From an uncultured Faecalibacterium sp. (lineage in GTDB: Bacteria; Bacillota; Clostridia; Oscillospirales; Ruminococcaceae): 64,000 bases of DNA. Made by a program: the position numbers and the translations under genes. Below are positions 14,993-22,569 of this stretch, piece by piece. The stretch covers positions 1 through 64,000 of the forward strand of contig CAKSZS010000001.1 in the NCBI GenBank assembly GCA_934525845.1, given 5' to 3'. Each line of letters opens with the position of its first letter. Position 1 is the first letter of the stretch. The notes beneath the pieces were generated by a model that ran no database searches, had not been told where the DNA came from, and saw nothing but the letters and a program-made list of their open reading frames with translations.

Positions 14993-15691
14993 TATTTATT
15001 CCTCCTGTATCCTTTTTCATCCCGGTATTCGGGATGTTCGGTCCTGTAGGGATCCCGGTCTCCGCAGATGGTGTAGTCGCATTTGCAGCCGTTGGCGCAG
15101 GTGGTCGTCCGGATCAGCTTCGCGTGGATCAGTTCCATGGAGACATAATCCACGTTGCCCAGGGCGGGCATGATGCCGGTCAGTCCGTGCCGGACCGCAA
15201 ATTCCGCCACAGGACAGGCCGTGAATTCATAATAGATCGGCTTGTCCTTTTCGTAAGGAGCCACCTGCATTTCGTAATCGTGCCATTTGTCACAGCCTGC
15301 TTTGGCAGAGGTGAAGGCCCGGTACATCAGCCGTCTGAACAGCGGCTTGTTGCAGTCCACGAATCTCAGCCGGCGGAACGAGGGCAGGATCAGATTTTCC
15401 TCCATCTCCTCGATCTCCCGGAACGATGTGGCGGCTTTGCATACGACGTAGTAGCTCAGGATGGCGATGCAGTCATAGGTGCCGCCTGCTCCATTGTGAA
15501 AATTCTTTTTCCCGCCCAGGTCGGTGCGCCAGTCGGAGAAATGCTGCATACTGCCGCTGTACCTGCTCCCAGACGGGTTCCCGCTGGGCTTCCGGGTAGT
15601 GCAGGGCGATTTTTGCCAGAATCTCCTTTTTGCAGGGCTTGGAGTAGAGTACATGGCAGTTCCGGTCAAATTGCAGTTCACGATCCTTCAT
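14992..15691 (-). pseudogene. L-2-amino-thiazoline-4-carboxylate hydrolase family gene with frameshift
   Basis: Two overlapping frames together give one family member. From the ATG at 15691 the first ~52 codons read MKDRELQFDRNCHVLYSK to RQYAAFL. The sequence then continues in another frame from about 15537 as SDWRTDLGGKKNFHNGAG and runs to the stop at 14992. The second part carries the family's CP..E...HG, NVDY and RTTTCANGCKCDYTICGD pattern. The shift is near 15536-15541 and corresponds to one extra base or two missing ones. It is either a real lesion or a sequence error. It is the first gene of a leftward operon under the TTAG-N6-CTAA site at 15804. The family name comes from thiazoline-to-cysteine enzymes; the actual role here is unknown. 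Confidence 0.65.
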
Positions 15692-15803
15692 AAATACCTC
15701 ATTTCACGGCCCGAAGAAACAGCAGGCATCCCCACGGCCCACTGGTTGGGTGCGGTGCCGGGACAGCACACCCGGTCAAAGCGGATCCCCTGAAAAACAT
15801 AAA

Positions 15804-15819
15804 ATTAGTCTAAACTAAC
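15804..15819 (-). promoter_or_regulatory. TTAG-N6-CTAA operator, site 2
   Basis: On the plus strand the site reads ATTAGTCTAAACTAAC; in the direction of the leftward operon it is GTTAGTTTAGACTAAT, the same orientation as sites 1 and 3. It lies 113 bases before the first gene of that operon. Confidence 0.6.
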
Positions 15820-15953
15820 TTTTGCTGCCGGAAAAAGCTGCCGAACGGGCAGCGGTCTTCCTATTTGATTATAATGGTGCCGGCCCTAAAATGCAAGCGG
15901 CAAAGCAGCGGATGTGAACCATCGCAGGATTTTGAAAGCAAAATAAAAACCCA

Positions 15954-15982
15954 TTTACATGATATGGAAATGGGATTATAAT
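15954..15982 (+). promoter_or_regulatory. Sigma-A promoter of ybaK
   Basis: TTTACA (15954-15959), a 17-base spacer and a perfect TATAAT (15977-15982), ending 94 bases upstream of the gene. Confidence 0.75.
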
Positions 15983-16076
15983 ATCCCCAACCGAAAGAAG
16001 GGAGCACCGGAAAAGGGGCCACCGGTCTGCCTGCACGGGTCTGGGCCATTACGGAATAAAGCGGGGAGGCGGCAAA

Positions 16077-16553
16077 ATGTCGTTTGAAAAAGCAAAAGCA
16101 GACCTGGAAGAAAAAGGTCTGGGAGACCATATCATCGTGCTGAACGAGTCCTCGGCGACTGTGGCCGAAGCGGCACACGCGCTGGGCGTGGCGCCTGCCA
16201 GCATTGCCAAAACGCTGTCCGTCCTGCAGGGCGAAAAGCCGGTGCTCATTGTCACGGAGGGCACGGCCAAGCTGGACAACCACAAATACAAAAGCCTGTT
16301 CCACATCAAGGCCAGGATGATCCCTTACGATGAGGTGGAAGCTTACGTCGGCCATGCGCCGGGCGGCGTATGCCCCTTTGGCGTGAAAGAGGGCGTGGCG
16401 ATCTATCTGGACGAGAGCCTGCGCAAGTTCGATACGGTGTATCCGGCCGCAGGCAACGGCCATACGGCCGTCAGGCTGACGCTGGCAGAGCTGGAGGCGG
16501 CTGCCGGCGCCGAGGGCTGGGTGGATGTCTGCAAGGAGCCGGAAGGCGAATAA
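16077..16553 (+). CDS. YbaK/EbsC-family aminoacyl-tRNA deacylase
   Basis: A 158-residue stand-alone editing enzyme, expected to hydrolyse mischarged Cys-tRNA(Pro) or a similar tRNA in the cytoplasm. The YbaK fold is evident: IAKTLSVLQGEKPVLIVTEG, a DNHKYK segment with the conserved lysine, and the signature GHAPGGVCPFGVKEGVAIYL. The family length is 155-165, so it is complete. GGGGAGG precedes the ATG. It has its own promoter and a terminator at 16582, so it is a single-gene unit. Confidence 0.92.
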   Translation: MSFEKAKADLEEKGLGDHIIVLNESSATVAEAAHALGVAPASIAKTLSVLQGEKPVLIVTEGTAKLDNHKYKSLFHIKARMIPYDEVEAYVGHAPGGVCPFGVKEGVAIYLDESLRKFDTVYPAAGNGHTAVRLTLAELEAAAGAEGWVDVCKEPEGE

Positions 16554-16581
16554 GGCGTCCGGTTAAAATACAAAAGATCGC

Positions 16582-16629
16582 AAAGGGAGTTCTTGTGCGG
16601 GCAGCAGTCCGTGCCGGAACTCCTTTTTT
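16582..16629 (+). terminator. Terminator after ybaK
   Basis: AAAGGGAGTTC (16582-16592) pairs, with one bulged base, with GAACTCCTTT, and the right arm runs into TTTTTT. It is 29 bases after the stop codon. Confidence 0.8.
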
Positions 16630-16784
16630 GTTGACTGCGCCTTGCGGGGACCGGCAGATTCCGCTATGCTGCGCGGCATCACGTTCAGGCGGCGGGGTAC
16701 GATCGGACGCGGCAATGATCGATGCGGTCCCTGAAAAACAAAAGGAGCACGGCAAAATGTTACAACGGCTTGTTTAAAAACCTC

Positions 16785-16813
16785 TTGAAAACAGCTGATG
16801 GATTTATTATAAT
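16785..16813 (+). promoter_or_regulatory. Promoter of the Y-family polymerase operon
   Basis: TTGAAA (16785-16790), a 17-base spacer and a perfect TATAAT (16808-16813). An imperfect inverted repeat at 16824-16841 (GTTGTTTCC and GGAACGAAC, 7 of 9 pairs) sits just after the likely start site and could bind LexA, though it is not a standard Firmicute LexA box. Confidence 0.75.
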
Positions 16814-16902
16814 AAAATAAAAGGTTGTTTCCGGAACGAACAAAAGGAAAAGCCGCAGCGGAACACATTGGGAAAAGCGGAAAACACAGAGGAGAAGGAA
16901 CG

Positions 16903-18408
16903 ATGGCAGAACAGCGCACCTATATTGCGATCGACCTGAAAAGCTTTTACGCATCGGTCGAGTGTGTCGACCGCCGCCTGGATCCGCTTACCACGAATCT
17001 TGTGGTGGCGGATGCATCCCGCACGGAAAAAACGATCTGTCTGGCGGTCTCGCCCTCGCTGAAAGCCTGCGGCATCTCCGGACGTGCCCGGCTTTTTGAA
17101 GTGGTGCAGCGCGTAAAAGAGGTCAATGCCCAACGGCTGCAGACCGCAGTCCGCCGGCACAGGACGGTGCGCGGCGAGGATGGCCGGGAGCACTTTGCCG
17201 ATACTTCCTTCGATGCCGCAGTGCTGGGTACGGATCCGGCGGTGGGGCTGCGCTATATCATTGCGCCGCCCCGGATGCAGCGATATCTGAATGTTTCCAT
17301 GCAGATCTACAAGACCTATCTCAACTATGTATCGCCGGAAGACATTTATCCTTATTCCATCGATGAGGTGCTGATCGATGCCACCGGGTATCTCCCGCTC
17401 TATAAGATGACGGCGCACGAACTGGCGGCAGCGATGATCCGGGATGTTCTGCGCGCCACAGGGATCACGGCAACAGCGGGCATCGGCACGAACCTTTATC
17501 TTGCAAAGCTGGCAATGGACATTGTGGCAAAGCACATTCCGCCCGACCGGGACGGCGTGCGCATTGCAGAGCTGGACGAGCGGTCCTACCGGTATCTGCT
17601 CTGGAACCATCGGCCGCTGACAGATTTCTGGATGACAGGCCCCGCGACCGTAAAAAAGCTGGAAGCACATGGCATCTACACGATGGGGGATCTTGCACGG
17701 TTTTCGATCCACGGGGAAGACCGGCTTTATGAGATCTTTGGTGTGGATGCTGAGATCCTCATCGACCATGCATGGGGGTATGAACCCTGCGGCATGGAGC
17801 AGATCAAACGCTACAGACCCAGCACGAATTCCATCACCGAGGGGCAGGTGCTGTCCTGCCCTTATCCCAACGACAAGGCGAAGCTCATCGTCCGGGAGAT
17901 GGCAGAAACGCTGATGTTCCGCCTGACCGAAAAGAATCTGGCAGCGGATTCGGTTACCCTGGAGATCGGCTACGACCGGGAGAACATGGAGAGCGGCGGT
18001 TACCGCGGCCCGACCCAGACCGACCGGTACGGCCGGACCATTCCCAAAGCGGCACGCGGAACGGTGCGCTTTGACGCACCGACCAATCTTGGCAGCACCG
18101 TCATCACCGAGAGCGTGAAGCTGTTTGTGCGCATCACAGACCCGGCATTGACGGTGCGGCGCGTCACGCTGAGTGCAAACCGTGTTGCACCGGACGAGGG
18201 CATCTATCAGGTGGATCTTTTTACCGACACCAGAAAACTGGAAAAGGAAAAGAAACTGCAGCAGGCCATGCTTGATATCAAGAATAAGTTTGGCAAGAAC
18301 GCAGTTCTGAAAGCCAGCAGCTTTGAAGAAGGCGCGACCATGCGGCAGCGCAATGAGCAGATCGGCGGCCACAGCGCAGGAGGACAGCATGGAAACCGAC
18401 AAAAATAG
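16903..18408 (+). CDS. Y-family DNA polymerase (DinB/UmuC-like)
   Basis: A 501-residue translesion polymerase. The palm begins YIAIDLKSFYASVECVDRR, in which D11 is the first catalytic aspartate. The second catalytic motif is YPYSIDEVLIDATGYL (S-I-D-E). GITATAGIGTNLYLAKLAMD is the Y-family helix-hairpin region, followed by a little-finger domain. The length and the divergent thumb fit the longer UmuC/UvrX-type proteins of Firmicutes and their mobile elements more than DinB of about 350-410 residues. ATG 16903 follows GGAGAAGG. The yolD-like gene overlaps its 3' end, the usual pairing. The product copies past damaged bases at low fidelity. Confidence 0.9.
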   Translation: MAEQRTYIAIDLKSFYASVECVDRRLDPLTTNLVVADASRTEKTICLAVSPSLKACGISGRARLFEVVQRVKEVNAQRLQTAVRRHRTVRGEDGREHFADTSFDAAVLGTDPAVGLRYIIAPPRMQRYLNVSMQIYKTYLNYVSPEDIYPYSIDEVLIDATGYLPLYKMTAHELAAAMIRDVLRATGITATAGIGTNLYLAKLAMDIVAKHIPPDRDGVRIAELDERSYRYLLWNHRPLTDFWMTGPATVKKLEAHGIYTMGDLARFSIHGEDRLYEIFGVDAEILIDHAWGYEPCGMEQIKRYRPSTNSITEGQVLSCPYPNDKAKLIVREMAETLMFRLTEKNLAADSVTLEIGYDRENMESGGYRGPTQTDRYGRTIPKAARGTVRFDAPTNLGSTVITESVKLFVRITDPALTVRRVTLSANRVAPDEGIYQVDLFTDTRKLEKEKKLQQAMLDIKNKFGKNAVLKASSFEEGATMRQRNEQIGGHSAGGQHGNRQK

Positions 18409-18862
18409 AACGATCTGGTTGGAAACAGCCCGGAAGTATGCGGACATCATCGGGATGGAGCGCCCGCAGACCGCAGAGTCTCTGCGCAGGCATCCCCGCA
18501 TGACCCTCCAGAACCGGGCAAAGATCTTTTCGCCGTTTGCTGCACTGCGCGGCTACGAGGAGCAGCTTGCGGAGGAAAAGCAGCGCACAGAGCGTGTGCC
18601 GAAAAAAATGCTGACCGAAGAAGAGATGTCTGCCCTGTCCGACCGACTGATGCAGGTCAGAAAAGGCATGACCATCACGGTGCAGTATTTCGAGGAGGAC
18701 AGGGTGCAGCCGGAGGTTCCTGCGGTTGGCAGGTACATTATGGTTTCGGGAGCGGTGGAAAGGATCGATCCGGTGTTCCGTAGCCTGCAGATCGGCGGAA
18801 AGGTGATCTCGTTTGCAGATCTGCTTATGGTAAAAGGGGACGGCATCGCAGAGAGGGAATGA
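18389..18862 (+). CDS. YolD-like family protein
   Basis: A 157-residue protein with the YolD-like segment RAKIFSPFAALRGYEEQLAE at about residues 37-56, followed by a predicted helical stretch and a C-terminal beta-rich part. YolD proteins are regularly encoded beside Y-family polymerases and are thought to assist or regulate them, by analogy to UmuD. The start ATG lies inside the polymerase gene (20-base overlap) behind GCAGGAGG, so the two are translationally coupled. The biochemical role is not established. Confidence 0.82.
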   Translation: METDKNRTIWLETARKYADIIGMERPQTAESLRRHPRMTLQNRAKIFSPFAALRGYEEQLAEEKQRTERVPKKMLTEEEMSALSDRLMQVRKGMTITVQYFEEDRVQPEVPAVGRYIMVSGAVERIDPVFRSLQIGGKVISFADLLMVKGDGIAERE

Positions 18863-18884
18863 CGATGCGGCAGCAGCACAGAGG

Positions 18885-19565
18885 TTACCGGCTCCGATAC
18901 TCCACCCTTGGTCTGCCGCCGGTGGAATAATCCACCTGACTTTCGGCTTCATTCATGCCGATGAGGTAGTTCAGATACCGCCGCACCGTCACCTTGGAAA
19001 GGCCGGTATCGGACGCGATCTGCTCTGCGGTCCGGTAGGTGCCTGCATTTTTGCGCAGGTCTGCCCGGATGTGGTCCAGCGTCTGCCGCTGGATGCCCTT
19101 TTCCAGTTCGGCAGTACGGCTTTCCGGGTTCGGGCGGCGGGCGCGGATCATCTCGTCAATGTCGGCCTGCGTAAATTCCAAGCCGCTCTCGATGACCTTG
19201 CGGCGCACCACGACCTTATCCAGTGCTTCCTCGAACCGCTCATAGCGGAATGGCTTGATGAGGTAATCCACCGCACCCAGCCGCAGTGCATCCTGAATGT
19301 GAGGTGCATCGTTGGCGGCGGTGATGAAAATCGCATCCGCATTGCAGCCCTTCCGGCGCAGTTCGGTCAACAGTTCCACGCCGGACATCTCCGGCATATA
19401 CAGATCCAGCAGCAATAGATCCACGCTGGTTTGTTCCAGAAACGCCAGCGCATCCCGCCCGTTGTGAAAGGTGGCCACCACCTGCACACCGGGCGTTTTT
19501 TCGGCAAACTGGGCATTGATGGCCGCTACCATGCGGTCATCTTCCACAATGACAGTTTTCAGCAT
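18885..19565 (-). CDS. Response regulator, CitB/DcuR type
   Basis: A 226-residue two-component regulator. The receiver domain spans residues 1-120: acidic pocket VEDD (8-11), phospho-acceptor D in LLLLDLYMPEMSGVE, T in FITAAND and K in YLIKPF. The C-terminal part has the CitB/DcuR helix-turn-helix TAEQIASDTGLSKVTVRRYL. It overlaps the sensor kinase gene by 7 bases. The kinase is of the CitA/DcuS type, and malic enzyme plus a 2-hydroxycarboxylate carrier are encoded divergently, so it most likely activates those genes in response to malate or citrate. Confidence 0.92.
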   Translation of the reverse strand: MLKTVIVEDDRMVAAINAQFAEKTPGVQVVATFHNGRDALAFLEQTSVDLLLLDLYMPEMSGVELLTELRRKGCNADAIFITAANDAPHIQDALRLGAVDYLIKPFRYERFEEALDKVVVRRKVIESGLEFTQADIDEMIRARRPNPESRTAELEKGIQRQTLDHIRADLRKNAGTYRTAEQIASDTGLSKVTVRRYLNYLIGMNEAESQVDYSTGGRPRVEYRSR

Positions 19566-21136
19566 TCGCCTGCACCCTCTCTCTTTTTGGTAAAGTTCAC
19601 GGTAAAGGAGCTGCCTTCCCCGGGTTCGGATTCGATGTCCAGATAGCCCTTGCGGTCGGCCACGATCTGCTGGATGAGCCGCAGACCGAAGCCGTGGCCG
19701 TCCCCCTTGGTGGTGTACTGCCTTTCCCGGACCGTGGCGATCTGTTTTTCGGTCATGCCGTGGCCGGTATCATCCACCGTGATGGTCAGGCCGTGGGCAT
19801 CCTCTCCGATGAACAGCCCTACCTGTTTGAGCGGCTCGGCCTTGACCGCTTCAAAGGCGTTCTCCACAAGGTTTCCCACAATGGTGACAAGCTCCCGGCT
19901 GGAAAGGTAGGCACTGTGCAGGGGCATGGTGCTGTCCCGCCGGAGCGAGAACTGGATGCCCAGTTCCCGCGCATGGCTGGCCTTGCCCAGCACCAGCGCC
20001 GCCACCGTGGGGTTTTGCAGCTGCCGGACGATGCTTTGATAGTTGTCCTCCACATCCTCCGATACGCCGTTGATGAACTCGATGGCTTTCTGCGTTTCGC
20101 CGATCTGGAGCAGGCCGGAAATGACGTGCAGCTTGTTCAGGAACTCGTGGGTGTTGGCGCGCAATGCTTCGATGACATGGTTCGTACCGGTAAGCTGCTG
20201 GTCGATGCGGGTATACTCGGTGCGGTCACGCAGGATGAGCAGAACACCGGCCTTGTCCAGCGGCACGATCTTTGCAAGGAAGGTGTACTCTGCCCACTCG
20301 GTCAGCAGGTCCGAATAGGAAGTGCCCTCTGCAAAGGCGTTGTGCACTTCCGGCCAGAGGGGGAACGCCGCCGGGAGCGTTTTTTCTCCCACGAGGTCCT
20401 TTGCACGGGCGTTGGTGAACAGCAGGGTTCCGTCCGGTGCAACCGCCAGCAGGCATTCGTTCAGATGGTCGAGCACTTCCTCGCGCTGTAAGTACATCTG
20501 TGCAAAGGTGCGCGGCTCATGCCCCAGCAGGGAATTGCGCACGCTCCTTGCCAGCAGCCACGAAAGCCCCAGCCCGATGGCCAGCACCAGCGCGAACACC
20601 AGCAGAAAGCTGAAGATCAGCTCCTGCTTTTCTTTTTGGATGTTTGCCATGGACGCGCTCACCATCACAAAGCCGATGGGTGTTCCTTCCCCATTGTAAA
20701 CGGTCTGGAACGCTCTGCGTTGGTCAGCTTCCACACCGTGCCGGGTGGTGATATAAGGCGCGCTGCCGCGTTCGGCCGCCGCTTCGTCCCCACCTGCGAA
20801 CTGCTGGCCGATGAGGGTATGGTCTGGGTGGTAGACACGTCTGCCGGTGGCATCTGCGACCACAATATAATCCACCCCTTCGGTCTCGGCCACCAGCGCA
20901 TCCAGATGTTCCACCCATCGTTCTGCGGCCGTGTCCTCCGTCAGGGCGTTTTCGGCATCGCTGCTTTCGGCCACGATGCGGGCGGTCAGAGCAATGCGGT
21001 CATCCAGCTCGGTATCAAAGCTGTGGAGCCGCTGGGGAATCAGCGTTGCGCCCAGCAGCACCAGTACCCCCACCAGCAGGGCTGAACACCCCAGCATCAG
21101 CTTTTGCTGGAGGGTCAGGTGGTTTGTTCGCTTCAT
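19559..21136 (-). CDS. Sensor histidine kinase, CitA/DcuS type
   Basis: A 525-residue membrane kinase. There is a first membrane helix at about residues 12-32, an extracellular PAS-like sensor domain of ~135 residues (DYIVVADATGRRVYHPDHTL), a second helix near 175-197 (FSFLLVFALVLAIGLGLSWL), a cytoplasmic PAS domain, the phospho-acceptor region RANTHEFLNKLHVISGLLQ, and the ATPase boxes NLVENAFEAV, DDTGHGM and GHGFGLRLI. This layout is the C4-dicarboxylate/citrate sensor family. The ATG at 21136 follows AAAGGAG; an earlier GTG in the same frame is less likely. It diverges from the malic enzyme gene and overlaps its response regulator. Confidence 0.93.
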   Translation of the reverse strand: MKRTNHLTLQQKLMLGCSALLVGVLVLLGATLIPQRLHSFDTELDDRIALTARIVAESSDAENALTEDTAAERWVEHLDALVAETEGVDYIVVADATGRRVYHPDHTLIGQQFAGGDEAAAERGSAPYITTRHGVEADQRRAFQTVYNGEGTPIGFVMVSASMANIQKEKQELIFSFLLVFALVLAIGLGLSWLLARSVRNSLLGHEPRTFAQMYLQREEVLDHLNECLLAVAPDGTLLFTNARAKDLVGEKTLPAAFPLWPEVHNAFAEGTSYSDLLTEWAEYTFLAKIVPLDKAGVLLILRDRTEYTRIDQQLTGTNHVIEALRANTHEFLNKLHVISGLLQIGETQKAIEFINGVSEDVEDNYQSIVRQLQNPTVAALVLGKASHARELGIQFSLRRDSTMPLHSAYLSSRELVTIVGNLVENAFEAVKAEPLKQVGLFIGEDAHGLTITVDDTGHGMTEKQIATVRERQYTTKGDGHGFGLRLIQQIVADRKGYLDIESEPGEGSSFTVNFTKKREGAGEC

Positions 21137-21253
21137 GGCCTGCACTCCTTTCTTCTTTGTTTTTAGTATAGCGTATTTCAGCGCGTGTTTCCACTTTCTT
21201 TACTTGCAAAAGGCCGGCAAACGGCCCGTGTTGGACATTTGATTTTTTCTTTA

Positions 21254-21293
21254 CGTTCCAAACGTTTCGTTTAGTTTCCAAAACTTTCCGTTT
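21254..21293 (+). promoter_or_regulatory. Tandem direct repeat, candidate response-regulator binding site
   Basis: Two similar units, CGTTCCAAACGTTTCGTTT (21254-21272) and AGTTTCCAAAACTTTCCGTTT at 21273-21293 apart from length, lie head to tail in the divergent region between the sensor kinase and malic enzyme genes. CitB/DcuR/MaeR regulators bind tandem AT-rich repeats upstream of their targets, so this is the best candidate site. The link is inferred. Confidence 0.5.
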
Positions 21294-21377
21294 GCCGGGG
21301 GCCGTGGTATCTTAGGGCCACAACAAGGGCGCAGCCCGAACACAAAACACTTGGTCAGGAAAAAGGAGAAACGCACC

Positions 21378-22550
21378 ATGGATTACAACAAGCTCGCACT
21401 CGAAATGCACGAATCCCACAAGGGCAAGATCTCTGTCACCTCGAAGGTTGAGGTCAAGACCCGCGATGACCTGTCCACTGCTTACACCCCCGGCGTTGCA
21501 GAACCCTGCCGCAAGATCCGGGACGATAAGAAAGAGGTCTACCGCTACACCGCCAAGGGCAACCTGGTGGCGGTCGTGTCCGATGGCACGGCGGTGCTGG
21601 GTCTGGGCGACATCGGCCCGGAAGCCGCCATGCCGGTCATGGAGGGCAAGGCCATCCTGTTCAAAACGTTTGCAGACATCGACGCGTTCCCCATCTGCCT
21701 GGACACCAAAGACCCGGACGAGATCGTGAAAACCGTCAAGTATCTGGCTCCCACCTTCGGCGGCATCAACCTGGAAGATATCAGCGCACCCCGCTGCTTT
21801 GAGATCGAACGCCGCCTGAAAGAAGAACTGGACATCCCCGTGTTCCACGATGACCAGCACGGCACCGCCATTGTGGTCTCCGCCGGTCTGCTGGGCGCCC
21901 TGAAGCTGGTGAAGAAGGACATCCACAACGTCAAGGCTGTGATCAATGGTGCAGGCTCCGCCGGCATCTCCATCTGCAAGCTGCTGCTGGAGCTGGGCAT
22001 CGGCGATGTGGTTCTGGTGGACCGCAAGGGTGCACTGGCCGTGGGCGAGGACTGGATGAACCCCGCACAGGCCGAGATGGCCCAGCGCACCAACGCCGAG
22101 CAGATCCACGGCGACCTTGCCACGGTCATGAAAGGCCGCGATGTATTCATCGGCGTGTCGGCGCCCAACGTCGTGACCTCCGAGATGGTTTCCACCATGG
22201 CGAAGGATGCCATCGTCTTTGCCATGGCAAATCCCACCCCGGAAATTATGCCCGACGAAGCCAAGAAGGGCGGGGCACGCATCGTGGCCACCGGCCGCAG
22301 CGACTTCCCGAACCAGATCAACAATGTGCTGGTATTCCCCGGCATTTTCCGCGGTGCGCTGGACGCCCAGGCCACCGACATCACCGAGGAGATGAAGATT
22401 GCCGCGGTCCACGCCATTGCCGACATCATCCCGGAAGAGGAGCTAAACGAGGACTACATCATCCCCGGTGCGTTCGATGAGCGTGTTGCCAAGGCCGTGG
22501 CCGCTGCGGTGGCCGACTGTGCCCGCAAGACCGGCGTTTCCAAGCTGTAA
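21378..22550 (+). CDS. NAD(P)-dependent malic enzyme
   Basis: A 390-residue cytoplasmic enzyme that oxidatively decarboxylates malate to pyruvate and CO2. Seen in order are the catalytic tyrosine segment TAYTPGVAEPCRKI, the LVAVVSDGTAVLGLGDIGP region, FHDDQHGTAIVVSAGLL with the metal-binding aspartates, the Rossmann loop VINGAGSAGISICKLL, and FAMANPTPEI. The size fits the short bacterial malic enzymes. The ATG follows AAAAAGGAG. It is the first gene of an operon with a 2-hydroxycarboxylate carrier, forming a malate uptake and fermentation module under the adjacent two-component system. Confidence 0.95.
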   Translation: MDYNKLALEMHESHKGKISVTSKVEVKTRDDLSTAYTPGVAEPCRKIRDDKKEVYRYTAKGNLVAVVSDGTAVLGLGDIGPEAAMPVMEGKAILFKTFADIDAFPICLDTKDPDEIVKTVKYLAPTFGGINLEDISAPRCFEIERRLKEELDIPVFHDDQHGTAIVVSAGLLGALKLVKKDIHNVKAVINGAGSAGISICKLLLELGIGDVVLVDRKGALAVGEDWMNPAQAEMAQRTNAEQIHGDLATVMKGRDVFIGVSAPNVVTSEMVSTMAKDAIVFAMANPTPEIMPDEAKKGGARIVATGRSDFPNQINNVLVFPGIFRGALDAQATDITEEMKIAAVHAIADIIPEEELNEDYIIPGAFDERVAKAVAAAVADCARKTGVSKL

Positions 22551-22569
22551 CATAAAGGAGGGCAATCCC

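Larger units (their letters stand above)
15692..16076. other. 385-base divergent intergenic region
   Basis: This stretch separates the leftward hydrolase operon from ybaK. It holds the TTAG-N6-CTAA site at 15804-15819 and the ybaK promoter at 15954-15982. I see no further gene; the frames here are short and lack ribosome sites. Confidence 0.6.

Noticed and set aside
16807..18501. 564-codon frame on the minus strand opposite the Y-family polymerase
   Set aside because: Antisense shadow; polymerase motifs are on the other strand.
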